Source of the DNA: Propionibacteriaceae bacterium
GTDB lineage: Bacteria; Actinomycetota; Actinomycetes; Propionibacteriales; Propionibacteriaceae
Assembly (NCBI GenBank): GCA_031255975.1
Contig: JAIRRM010000014.1
Coordinates: forward strand, 1-9,460
Direction of reading: 5' to 3'
DNA length: 9,460 bases
A program made the position numbers and the translations under genes. The notes under the pieces were generated by a model that did not search any database, was not told the DNA's origin, and was given only the letters and a program-made list of their open reading frames with translations. Positions 1 through 6,295 of the stretch are shown here, in pieces (the first letter of the stretch is position 1; each line of letters begins with the position of its first letter).

Positions 1-4
1 GGAA

Positions 5-86
5 AACCAGACGCGCAAGAATCCGCCGCAACGAGGGAGCTGGTTGTTATCCTCAAACCCCGCTGCGGCTGCTAAGCAACAGGGCC
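5..86 (-). promoter_or_regulatory. leuA leader RNA: two exclusive folds, one a pseudoknot (LEU-element type)
   Basis: Read as minus-strand RNA, two competing folds are visible. Fold A is a hairpin of 86–76 with 66–56: 11 contiguous pairs including four wobbles, with a 9-nt loop. Fold B is a stem of 69–58 with 36–25: 12 contiguous pairs including two G·U, with a 21-nt loop. In the fold B loop, AACCAG (45–40) is perfectly complementary to CUGGUU (10–5) downstream, giving an H-type pseudoknot. A and B both need bases 58–66, so they exclude each other. The three Leu codons (82–74) lie in the 5' arm of A. A ribosome stalled there for lack of charged tRNA-Leu would open A and favour B. A conserved pseudoknot called the LEU element has been reported upstream of leuA in many Actinobacteria, and I take this to be one. 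No U-tract terminator is visible before the window ends, so control could act on translation or further downstream. Confidence 0.6.
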
Positions 87-97
87 GCGCTTGCCAC
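53..97 (-). CDS. Leu-rich leader peptide of the leuA attenuator (14 aa)
   Basis: This small frame reads MASAALLLSSRSGV and ends at a TGA (55–53). It contains three consecutive leucine codons of three kinds, CTG, TTG and CTT (82–74), in a 14-residue peptide, the signature of an amino-acid-sensing leader peptide. The GTG start was chosen because it lies seven bases after a TACAAT box, so the mRNA is probably leaderless. An in-frame ATG at 136 would lie upstream of that promoter and has no ribosome binding site. The Leu codons lie in one arm of a local hairpin, and the end of the frame lies in the 5' arm of the alternative stem. The peptide probably has no function beyond ribosome positioning. 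The regulated gene is off the left edge; leucine specificity and actinobacterial synteny point to leuA (2-isopropylmalate synthase). Confidence 0.65.
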   Translation of the reverse strand: MASAALLLSSRSGV

Positions 98-104
98 GCG
101 GACG

Positions 105-110
105 ATTGTA
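105..110 (-). promoter_or_regulatory. -10 box of the leuA leader transcript (leaderless promoter)
   Basis: On the minus strand this hexamer reads TACAAT, five of six matches to TATAAT. Exactly seven bases later comes a GTG (97–95) that opens the Leu-rich leader peptide. TANNNT-N7-GTG is the classic layout of an actinobacterial leaderless promoter, so transcription probably starts at or within a base of position 97. No convincing -35 hexamer is visible 16–18 bases upstream, which is common for actinobacterial promoters. The -10 match is seen directly; the start site is inferred. Confidence 0.6.
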
Positions 111-270
111 CCTGGTAACGGAAGACGTATCCGCATCGAAGGGCTATCCGTGTCGTTGCCGTGGCCGTCGGCGACTGTTTTAATGGTTGGGAGCATGATT
201 GGCGGCCGGTTGCCGACATGGCCTTTGATTCCGCTCCGGGCGTGTGCCGGGTCTGGTGACACTAATCGCC

Positions 271-276
271 TAGGCT
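271..276 (+). promoter_or_regulatory. Candidate -10 box (TAGGCT) for the oxidoreductase gene
   Basis: TAGGCT fits TANNNT and is followed after six bases (TAGCCC) directly by the ATG at 283, where no Shine-Dalgarno sequence is visible. This would suit a leaderless or near-leaderless message. No clear -35 element was found. The remaining intergenic sequence between the divergent leader promoter and this box (111–270) shows no convincing gene or structure. Assignment rests on pattern and spacing only. Confidence 0.3.
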
Positions 277-282
277 TAGCCC

Positions 283-1296
283 ATGCGCGTCATCACTGCA
301 CCCGATCCGATAGACGCCCCCGGTATCAAATGGGGCATCCTCGCGCCGGGCCATATCGCCAACCGTTTCGTCACCGAGGTACACCGTTACACTCTCAGCC
401 GCATCGCCGCAGTCGGATCGCGCGACTTCGCCCGCGCCCAGCAGTTCGCCACGGAGCACGGCATCGAGCGGGCTTACGGCTCTTATGCCGAACTTGTGGA
501 CGACCCCACCATCGACGCCATCTACGTAGCCAACCCACACTCCGAACACCACGCCGCCGCACTGCTGGCGTTGGAGTCCGGGAAACCGGTGCTGGTCGAA
601 AAGGCGTTCACCATCAATGCCGCCCAGGCCGAAGACGTGTTCACTCTCGCCAAGCGCCAGGGCCTGTTCGCTATGGAGGCGATGTGGTCGCGGTTCCTTC
701 CGCACTATCCCACCGTCAAGGCGCTCATCGACGACGGCGACCTGGGCGAGGTCGTGGGCGTGACTGCCAACCATTCCCAGCCTCTCAACTTCAACCCTGA
801 AGGACGCCTCCTCAATCCAGCTTTGGCCGGCGGCGCGCTCTTGGATCTCGGCATCTATCCCATGTCCTTCTTCCACTACCTTTTGGGCAGCCCGACCACT
901 GTCCACGCCGAGGGCGTGCTCACCGAGACCGGTGTGGATCAACGCGAGGCCATCACTCTAGGATTCGCAGCTGGGGCGTACGGACTGTCGTACTGCGACC
1001 TCTCGGCTGCGGGCACCAACCCCGCCGAGATCATCGGTACCGTTGGTCGTATCGACATACCCGGCTGGTTCTATCAGCCACAAAACATTGTGTTTACCCC
1101 GCTGAATGGCGAGCCGATTACTCTGCGCACCAAGGTCGAAGGTGGTTTCCAGTATGAGGCCGCCGAGGCTGCGCGCTGTATCAGAGACGGCCGCGTCGAG
1201 TCTGGTGTCATCTCCTGGGCCGACACCGTGGCGGTGTTGCGCACTACAGACGCCATCCGCGCCCAGTTGGGCGTGGTTTACCCACAAGAAAGGTGA
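283..1296 (+). CDS. Gfo/Idh/MocA family NAD(P)-dependent oxidoreductase
   Basis: A 337-residue cytoplasmic dehydrogenase of the Gfo/Idh/MocA superfamily, which oxidises or reduces sugars, inositols and related polyols. The N-terminal Rossmann domain begins WGILAPGHIANRF (residues 17–29), a variant of the GxGxIA dinucleotide loop. VANPHSEHH (82–90) follows, then VEKAF (105–109), where K107 matches the catalytic lysine of the usual EKP motif; Ala replaces Pro here. MEAMWSRFLPH (131–141) and GGALLDLGIYP (183–193) are typical of the dihydrodiol/xylose-dehydrogenase-like branch. The length is normal for the family. The start is the first ATG that precedes the Rossmann fold; it has no Shine-Dalgarno and may be leaderless. 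The stop codon is embedded in the ribosome binding site of the next gene, so the two are probably cotranscribed and coupled. The substrate cannot be told from sequence, and no sugar transport or catabolic genes are nearby. Confidence 0.88.
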   Translation: MRVITAPDPIDAPGIKWGILAPGHIANRFVTEVHRYTLSRIAAVGSRDFARAQQFATEHGIERAYGSYAELVDDPTIDAIYVANPHSEHHAAALLALESGKPVLVEKAFTINAAQAEDVFTLAKRQGLFAMEAMWSRFLPHYPTVKALIDDGDLGEVVGVTANHSQPLNFNPEGRLLNPALAGGALLDLGIYPMSFFHYLLGSPTTVHAEGVLTETGVDQREAITLGFAAGAYGLSYCDLSAAGTNPAEIIGTVGRIDIPGWFYQPQNIVFTPLNGEPITLRTKVEGGFQYEAAEAARCIRDGRVESGVISWADTVAVLRTTDAIRAQLGVVYPQER

Positions 1297-1300
1297 AAAC

Positions 1301-1693
1301 ATGCAGGAGGTCGTGGAATTCCTAAAGCAGTGCAAGTACTACTTCCTGGGTACCGTGGACGGCGACACCCCGCGGATGCGCCCGTTCGGCACTGCCCACA
1401 TTATCGACGGGCGACTCTGCTTCCAGACTGGACGTAAGAAGCCGGTGGCGCAACAGATTCTCAGCAACCCGAATGTGTGCATCTGTGCATATGACGGTGA
1501 CGCCTGGTTGCGCATCAACGCCAAGGCTTTGCCGGATGATCGCGTCGAAACCCAGCTGGCGATGCTGGAGGCGTATCCGCAGTTGAAGTCGATGTACGCA
1601 GCAGGCGATGGCAATACCCAGATCTTCTACTTAAGCGACGCCACCGCCACCTACTACGGGTTCGGCATGACTGAAAAGGTCATCACCTTCTGA
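1301..1693 (+). CDS. Pyridoxamine 5'-phosphate oxidase family (FMN-binding split barrel) protein
   Basis: A 130-residue protein of the PNPOx-like split β-barrel fold, a family that usually binds FMN or F420 as a homodimer. Recognisable segments are YYFLGTVDGDTPRMRPFG (13–30), the strand pattern GRLCFQTGRKKPVAQQI (37–53), and the C-terminal DATATYYGF with KVITF. This small subtype, with its conserved ATAT…KVI(T/K)F ending, is not the true PdxH enzyme, which is much longer. The start at 1301 has a strong ribosome binding site AAGGTGA (1290–1296) whose TGA is the stop codon of the oxidoreductase, so translation is likely coupled. Its partner is unknown; a small flavin protein beside a dehydrogenase suggests a redox or detoxification role, which is inference. 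From memory, close relatives are frequent in anaerobic gut Firmicutes, so lateral transfer is possible. The earlier in-frame ATG at 1106 lies inside the upstream gene and is rejected. Confidence 0.85.
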   Translation: MQEVVEFLKQCKYYFLGTVDGDTPRMRPFGTAHIIDGRLCFQTGRKKPVAQQILSNPNVCICAYDGDAWLRINAKALPDDRVETQLAMLEAYPQLKSMYAAGDGNTQIFYLSDATATYYGFGMTEKVITF

Positions 1694-1707
1694 GCGCCGG
1701 TCGAAGT

Positions 1708-1738
1708 CGCCCCAGAGGCTTTGGCCTCAGTAGGGGCG
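1708..1738. terminator. GC-rich hairpin between convergent genes, probable bidirectional terminator
   Basis: CGCCCC (1708–1713) pairs with GGGGCG (1733–1738). Inside it, GAGGC (1715–1719) pairs with GCCTC (1724–1728) across a four-base TTTG loop. The structure fills most of the 48-base gap between the plus-strand PNPOx-family gene (ends 1693) and the minus-strand era gene (ends 1742), the right place to stop transcription from both sides. There is no run of T on either flank, so it would be a U-poor terminator, a type often seen in Actinobacteria. Confidence 0.6.
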
Positions 1739-1741
1739 GCC

Positions 1742-2746
1742 TCAGCGGGCCTCGAACCCCAGTTTGTTCAGCGCCTTCGGGTCGCGCTGCCACTCCTTGA
1801 CCACCTTGACACGTAGGTCGAGCCGGGTGGGCGCGCCGAGCAACGCGGAGATGGCACGACGGGCGTCCGTACCCACCTGCTTGATGCGTTCCCCCGCCTT
1901 GCCGATCATGATGTGCTTTTGCGACTCGCGCTCCACGATCAGGTTGGCGTAGATCTCCAAAACTGGGCGCTTTACCCCTGGGTCGTCCCGGGTGCCCATC
2001 TCGATGATCTCGACGGTGATGGAGTGCGGCAGTTCGTCTCGCACCGATTCCAACGCCGCCTCCCGAATCAACTCTGCCGCCAACACCTCATCCGGTTCGT
2101 CGCTCAACTCACCGCCGGGGTAATACACCGGCCCCTCGGGCAGCAACGAAATTAGTACCTCGGCCACTTCGTCCATTTGCGCCCCCGACAGTGCAGAGCA
2201 CGGGACGATGTGCTCCCACTCGATACCGAGTTCGGCTTGTAACGCGTCTATCTGCAGCAAATGCCGTCGCATTCGCTCACCGCTGACCTTGTCGGCCTTG
2301 GTGGCAAACGCCACCAATTTTGGGCGGCGCGCGAGGGCCGCCAACTCCGCGATCAGATATTTGTCGCCCGGTCCCACGTGTTGATCCGCAGGCAGGCATA
2401 CGGCCACCACATCCACCTCGGCGTAAGTGTCGCGCACCAGGTCATTTAGCCGTTCCTGTAGCAGTGAGCGCGGTTTTGACAGCCCTGGCGTGTCGATCAC
2501 CACCAACTGTGCGTCAGGTCGGGTGATGATGCCGCGTACCGCGTGGCGGGTGGTCTGTGGTTTTGACGATGTGATCGCTACTTTGGCGCCCACCAACGCG
2601 TTGGTAAGGGTGGATTTTCCGGCGTTGGGACGACCGATGAGGCAGACAAATCCGGAACGATGAACCGCAGCGGCTACCTGGTGCCGTTTGGGGGCCGACT
2701 CCCCCGAAGCCTTGTTCAGGGAGCGGCTGCCATGCATATCACTCAT
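1742..2746 (-). CDS. era: GTPase Era
   Basis: Era is a GTPase that binds the 3' end of 16S rRNA during 30S subunit assembly. In this 334-residue protein the G1 P-loop is GRPNAGKS (38–45), the G2 segment PQTTRH (63–68), G3 DTPG (85–88), G4 TKAD (149–152) and G5 SAL (184–186). The C-terminal KH domain contains HIMIGKAGERIKQVG (278–292), with the GxxG loop that grips RNA. G4 has Thr where the consensus NKxD has Asn; as I recall, this is common in actinobacterial Era. The start at 2746 gives an 8-nt overlap with the stop of hlyC/CorC; a GGGG tract sits just upstream. An ATG three codons later is possible, and an earlier in-frame ATG at 2812 would run 74 bases into hlyC and is less likely. It is the last gene of the phoH–ybeY–hlyC–era operon. 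The N-terminal 25–30 residues are a polar, unconserved extension. Confidence 0.95.
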   Translation of the reverse strand: MSDMHGSRSLNKASGESAPKRHQVAAAVHRSGFVCLIGRPNAGKSTLTNALVGAKVAITSSKPQTTRHAVRGIITRPDAQLVVIDTPGLSKPRSLLQERLNDLVRDTYAEVDVVAVCLPADQHVGPGDKYLIAELAALARRPKLVAFATKADKVSGERMRRHLLQIDALQAELGIEWEHIVPCSALSGAQMDEVAEVLISLLPEGPVYYPGGELSDEPDEVLAAELIREAALESVRDELPHSITVEIIEMGTRDDPGVKRPVLEIYANLIVERESQKHIMIGKAGERIKQVGTDARRAISALLGAPTRLDLRVKVVKEWQRDPKALNKLGFEAR

Positions 2747-4019
2747 CGCCAACCCCAGACAGCCGTCGTACGGTGATGGTCTCCACTTGGTGCCTACGGC
2801 CAGTGCCGGCATCGGCGGTGAACTCCAGCCCCCGCCAGACGGTGGAACTGCCCGGTATCGGCACCACGTTCAATTCTTTGGCCAGCAGACCCCCGACGGT
2901 TTCCACATCGTCATCGTCCAGTTCCAACGCAAACAGGTCACCCACCTCATCCAGCGGAGTGCGCACCGGTACCCGATAGATCCCCGGCGCGATCTCCTCG
3001 GAAACCGCCGGCTCCGCATCGAACTCATCGGTGATCTCACCAACGATCTCCTCCACGATGTCCTCGATGGTTATCAACCCCGCAGTGCCCCCGAACTCTT
3101 CCACCACGATCACCAGATGGTTACGGCTGGCCTGCATCTCGTGTAGCAGTTCATCCACCGGTTTGGAATCGGGGGTGAACACCGCCGGGCGCATCAGCGA
3201 CGCGACGACCTCCTCGCCCTCGGCGTCGGGGTTGTCGTATACGCGGCGCATCAAATCTTTGATGTAAACCACGCCGAGCACATCATCCAAGTCGTCTCCG
3301 ATCACCGGAATACGACTGAAGCCGGAGCGCAACGCCAGCGAAAGACCTTGTCGCAACGTCTTATCGCGCTCCAGATACACCACGTCGGTACGGGGCACCA
3401 TCACTTCACGCGCCAGTGTGTCACCGAAGGCGAACACCGAATGAATCATCTCGCGCTCGCCGTGCTCAATGACTTCGTTTCGCTCTGCCAGATCGACCGC
3501 GTCGCGCAACTCGGCCTCGGTGGAGAAGGGGCCGTCCTGGTAGCCCCTGCCTGGTGTCAGCGCGTTGCCGACGATCACCAACAATCCGGCGAGTGGCCCC
3601 AGCACAAACTCGATCAGTGTGAACAGACCCGCCAGCCCCTTGGCGACCGCCACCGCGTGCTGCCGTCCCAGCGTCTGCGCGGCCACCCCCCACAGAATGA
3701 ACCAGATAAACAAGATGATGCCGCCGGTGATGAGATAGCGTTGCCAGAGCGCGTCGAAGTGCGAAAACACCACGGTGGCCACCAACATGGTGGTGGTGAT
3801 CTGACAGGCACCGCGCAGTAGGGTGGCGGCGTTGATGTAAGGGGCCTTGTCATCCAAGATATCGTCCAGCCGCGAGGCGCGTATAGTGTGCCCGTCGTCA
3901 GCCTCGTGCAGTTTTGGCCGAGACAACGCCGCCAGCGCCGACTCACCCGCCGACAACAGCCAAGCGAGCACCGTGAGCGCCGCCGCTATCGCGACACACC
4001 ACCAATCGGATTCGCTCAT
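2739..4019 (-). CDS. Hemolysin C/CorC-like CNNM membrane protein with CBS pair
   Basis: A 426-residue membrane protein of the HlyC/CorC (CNNM, UPF0053) family, linked to Mg2+/Co2+ efflux or homeostasis; the name hemolysin is historical. The N-terminal CNNM/DUF21 domain has hydrophobic segments near residues 7–30, 70–87, 97–116 and 130–152. A cytosolic pair of CBS domains follows (about 203–325), with REVMVPRTDV (204–213) and the hallmark EEFGGTAGLITIEDIVEE (307–324). The acidic C-terminal CorC_HlyC domain (about 340–420) is complete. Length is normal for actinobacterial members. The ATG start shares an ATGA with the TGA of ybeY (4-nt overlap), and the 3' end overlaps era by 8 nt, implying coupled translation. 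The gene sits with 16S rRNA maturation factors in many Actinobacteria; why a metal transporter is there is unclear, though ribosomes need Mg2+. Confidence 0.92.
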   Translation of the reverse strand: MSESDWWCVAIAAALTVLAWLLSAGESALAALSRPKLHEADDGHTIRASRLDDILDDKAPYINAATLLRGACQITTTMLVATVVFSHFDALWQRYLITGGIILFIWFILWGVAAQTLGRQHAVAVAKGLAGLFTLIEFVLGPLAGLLVIVGNALTPGRGYQDGPFSTEAELRDAVDLAERNEVIEHGEREMIHSVFAFGDTLAREVMVPRTDVVYLERDKTLRQGLSLALRSGFSRIPVIGDDLDDVLGVVYIKDLMRRVYDNPDAEGEEVVASLMRPAVFTPDSKPVDELLHEMQASRNHLVIVVEEFGGTAGLITIEDIVEEIVGEITDEFDAEPAVSEEIAPGIYRVPVRTPLDEVGDLFALELDDDDVETVGGLLAKELNVVPIPGSSTVWRGLEFTADAGTGRRHQVETITVRRLSGVGDE

Positions 4020-4468
4020 GCCCTACTCGCCAGCCAATCGCGGATCAGGCGGTCGTTGAGCCCGAACATCACCCGTTTATCCTCGGGCACGGCGTGATCG
4101 TAGCCCATCAGGTGCAGTAGTCCGTGTACCAGGATGTACTGGATCTCACCTGCCACCGAACGTCCGTTCGTCGCGGCTTGTTTCGCGGCGAACGCCGGGC
4201 AGATCACCACATCGCCGAGAATCCCCTCCGGCGACAGGCCACCGGCAGGGCCGGGGTGTAGTTCATCCATCGGAAAACTCAGCACGTCCGTTGGCCCCGG
4301 CTCTCCCATGAACCGCTCGTGGTAACCGGTCATAGCGGCTTCATCGACTAGCAGGATCGACACCTCGACCTGGGGGTGGATGCGCATCTGCCGTAGCGTG
4401 AAGTCGGCGAGTCGTACCAACGCCTGCTCGTCTACCGATTCACCTGACTCGTTGTTGATGTCGATCAT
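4016..4468 (-). CDS. ybeY: Endoribonuclease YbeY (16S rRNA maturation factor)
   Basis: YbeY is a small zinc-dependent RNase needed for 16S rRNA 3'-end maturation and ribosome quality control. This 150-residue copy has the complete metal-binding motif HGLLHLMGYDH (115–125), with H115, H119 and H125 spaced H-x3-H-x5-H. Also present are the family segments PTDVLSFPMDE (59–69) and ILGDVVIC (83–90). The length is typical. The start is fixed at the ATG at 4468, because an in-frame TAG lies five codons upstream; no strong Shine-Dalgarno is visible. It follows phoH after a 37-nt gap and overlaps hlyC/CorC by ATGA. Its neighbour era acts on the same rRNA end, which fits the operon. Confidence 0.95.
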   Translation of the reverse strand: MIDINNESGESVDEQALVRLADFTLRQMRIHPQVEVSILLVDEAAMTGYHERFMGEPGPTDVLSFPMDELHPGPAGGLSPEGILGDVVICPAFAAKQAATNGRSVAGEIQYILVHGLLHLMGYDHAVPEDKRVMFGLNDRLIRDWLASRA

Positions 4469-4505
4469 GATGGGGCGATTCTACTCGGGGTGCCGCCACG
4501 GGGTT

Positions 4506-5552
4506 TCACGCCTGCCTCCGTCGCCTCGTATTGAACGGCAGTTGCACATCGGCCTCGTATTCGTCGTAAGCCGCGACGATACGGCCCACCAGTTTATGCC
4601 GCACCACATCGCGGTTGGTGAGTTCACAGAAAGCGATGTCATCAATGCCGTCGAGAATCCCTCGCACCTCGCGCAATCCGCTGCGCTGCCCGGTGGGTAG
4701 ATCAACCTGGGTCACATCCCCGGTGACCACCATCTTCGAGCCAAATCCCAATCTGGTCAGGAACATTTTCATCTGTTCCATGGAGGTGTTCTGAGCTTCG
4801 TCCAACACGATGAAGGCGTCGTTCAAGGTACGGCCACGCATATATGCCAGCGGTGCCACCTCGATTACGCCGGAGGTGAGCAGTTTCGGCACTCGGTCGG
4901 GGTCCACCATATCGTGCAGCGCGTCGTAGAGCGGGCGCAGATACGGGTCGATCTTGTCGCTCAGGGTGCCGGGCAGGAACCCCAGCCGCTCCCCCGCCTC
5001 AATCGCCGGACGAGTCAGAATGATGCGATTCACCTGCTTGGTTTGCAACGCATGTACCGCCTTGGCCATCGCCAGATAGGTCTTGCCGGTGCCAGCCGGG
5101 CCGATCCCGAACACCACGGTGTGTTTGTCGATAGCGTCTACGTAGCGTTTCTGGTTCAACGTCTTGGGGCGAATGGTGCGACCCCGGTTCGACAAGATGT
5201 TGTGGGTGAGCACCTGCGAAGCGCTCTCCTCCGAACCGTCGCCGGTAATGCGCACCAGCCGCTCTACCGCGTCGGCGCTCAGCCCCTGCCCGGTGCGGGT
5301 GATAGCCACCATCTCGCGCAGCACGTCGGCGGCCAACGCCACGTCGGCGACAGCTCCAGTGATGACCACCTCATTGCCGCGCACCAGTAGATCGGCGTCC
5401 AACAGCCGCTCCAAAAGCCGCAGGAACTCGTCATTCGCGCCGACGACGCTCACCATTGGAATGCTGGGCGGCACATCAACCACCCGCCGGGATGGAGCGA
5501 TCGTCGGCTCTGATTCGATTGTTGTTATCGCTGTGTTGGACGAGGTTGTCAA
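4506..5552 (-). CDS. phoH: PhoH-like ATPase (PhoH/YbeZ family)
   Basis: A cytoplasmic P-loop ATPase of the PhoH/YbeZ family, usually encoded next to ybeY and thought to act with it in RNA processing, possibly as an RNA helicase. With the start used here it is 348 residues. A small N-terminal KH-like region (about 30–100) precedes the ATPase core, with Walker A GPAGTGKT (151–158), Walker B FIVLDEAQN (247–255) and TGDVTQVDLP (277–286). The start is uncertain. TTG at 5552 has AGAAAGG (5564–5558) five bases upstream and gives an N-terminus (MTTSSNTAI) like other actinobacterial PhoH proteins. The ATG at 5582 adds ten residues but has no ribosome binding site and overlaps a possible -10 box, so I prefer TTG. 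It is the first gene of the operon with ybeY, hlyC/CorC and era, and is divergent from yhhQ. Confidence 0.92.
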   Translation of the reverse strand: MTTSSNTAITTIESEPTIAPSRRVVDVPPSIPMVSVVGANDEFLRLLERLLDADLLVRGNEVVITGAVADVALAADVLREMVAITRTGQGLSADAVERLVRITGDGSEESASQVLTHNILSNRGRTIRPKTLNQKRYVDAIDKHTVVFGIGPAGTGKTYLAMAKAVHALQTKQVNRIILTRPAIEAGERLGFLPGTLSDKIDPYLRPLYDALHDMVDPDRVPKLLTSGVIEVAPLAYMRGRTLNDAFIVLDEAQNTSMEQMKMFLTRLGFGSKMVVTGDVTQVDLPTGQRSGLREVRGILDGIDDIAFCELTNRDVVRHKLVGRIVAAYDEYEADVQLPFNTRRRRQA

Positions 5553-5557
5553 GGGTG

Positions 5558-5564
5558 CCTTTCT
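5558..5564 (-). promoter_or_regulatory. Ribosome binding site deciding the TTG start of phoH
   Basis: On the minus strand AGAAAGG lies five bases before TTG (5552–5550). No comparable site stands in front of the longer ATG start at 5582. A possible -10 hexamer TAGCAT (5586–5581, minus strand) would start transcription near 5574, after the ATG at 5582 but before this site, which supports the shorter protein. The promoter part is a pattern match only. Confidence 0.45.
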
Positions 5565-5620
5565 ATGTGTTCGCACTACCATGCTAGCTCGGCATATCAG
5601 GTTACAGCGTGCGGTTGGCC

Positions 5621-5626
5621 TACGAT
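5621..5626 (+). promoter_or_regulatory. Candidate -10 box (TACGAT) of yhhQ in the divergent phoH/yhhQ gap
   Basis: TACGAT fits TANNNT and ends nine bases before the ATG of the transporter gene at 5636, so the message would have little or no 5' leader. Only a weak AGG lies upstream of the ATG. The gap between the two divergent starts (5553–5635) is too short for much regulation, and I see no preQ1-type riboswitch in it. No good -35 hexamer was found. Confidence 0.35.
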
Positions 5627-5635
5627 TGACAGGCG

Positions 5636-6295
5636 ATGGACAATCCGGGATTCGATAGCGACGTGCGCCACGGCTACTTCGACGTGGTGACGACGCTGTT
5701 CTGCGCCTTCCTGCTGATCAGCAACATCGGCGCGACGAAGCTCATCGGGATGGGGCCACTGGTCTTCGACGGCGGGGCAATGCTGTTCCCGCTCACCTAC
5801 GTGCTGGGGGATGTGCTGGCCGAGGTGTACGGGCTGAGCCATGCCAAACGTGCCATCTGGCTGGGGTTCGTGGTGTCGCTGACCGCGTCGATAGTGTTCG
5901 CTTTGACAGATGCCGCTCCAGCAGCGTCAGATTTCGAGAACGACTCCGCCTGGCACGCGGTGTTGGGAGTGGTGTGGCGCATGGTCGCCGCATCGCTTCT
6001 CGGTTATCTCGCCGGGCAGTTCCTGAACGCCTATGTGCTGGTACGTATCAAGCAGCGGTTCGGCGAGGCCAGGTTGTGGGTACGGCTGGTGGGCTCCACC
6101 TTGGTGGGCGAAGCCGCCGACACCACGCTGTTCTGCCTCATCGCTTGGTGGGGTATCACCGCCGACACCATGGCCAACTACATCATCACCGGTTACGTCT
6201 GGAAGGTGCTCGTAGAGGTCGCGCTACTGCCGGTGACGTACCGGGTGGTGGCGTTCGTGCGACGGCGCGAAGAGCTCAGAACTGCGACCTGTTAA
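5636..6295 (+). CDS. yhhQ: YhhQ-type queuosine precursor transporter (VUT family)
   Basis: A 219-residue integral membrane protein of the YhhQ/VUT_1 family, whose members import queuosine precursors (preQ0/preQ1 or queuine). Hydrophobic stretches lie near residues 14–33, 46–65, 73–92, 108–136, 150–171 and 179–208, consistent with about six membrane helices. Family signatures seen are FCAFLLISNIGATKL (22–36), FPLTYVLGDVLAEVYG (51–66) with its conserved acidic residues, and the late helix VGSTLVGEAADTTLF (152–166). Length is typical. The start is the first ATG of the frame after a candidate -10 box. The C-terminus ends in a short basic and polar tail. It lies one gene away from tgt, which uses the imported base, a strong contextual argument for queuosine salvage. 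Its 3' end overlaps the convergent minus-strand gene by 20 bases. Which precursor it carries cannot be told from sequence. Confidence 0.88.
   Translation: MDNPGFDSDVRHGYFDVVTTLFCAFLLISNIGATKLIGMGPLVFDGGAMLFPLTYVLGDVLAEVYGLSHAKRAIWLGFVVSLTASIVFALTDAAPAASDFENDSAWHAVLGVVWRMVAASLLGYLAGQFLNAYVLVRIKQRFGEARLWVRLVGSTLVGEAADTTLFCLIAWWGITADTMANYIITGYVWKVLVEVALLPVTYRVVAFVRRREELRTATC

Noticed and set aside
53..262. 69-residue minus-strand frame upstream of the oxidoreductase gene, and a shorter form from the ATG at 136
   Set aside because: Only its last 14 codons make sense, as the leucine leader peptide. The upstream part covers the TACAAT promoter, has no ribosome binding site and resembles no protein family.
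150..800. 216-codon open frame on the plus strand
   Set aside because: It overlaps the well-supported oxidoreductase gene in another frame. Its Arg/His/Pro-rich translation is typical of GC-rich shadow frames.
5523..5552. Promoter-like TTGACA with a GATAAC box 17 bases later, within the 5' end of phoH on the minus strand
   Set aside because: The TTG is better explained as the start codon because it follows AGAAAGG. The -10 match is only four of six, and starting below it would remove much of the usual N-terminus.
5553..5635. Possible preQ1 riboswitch before the queuosine transporter gene
   Set aside because: The gap is short, the candidate promoter sits close to the ATG, and no preQ1-type stem or A-rich tail is visible.
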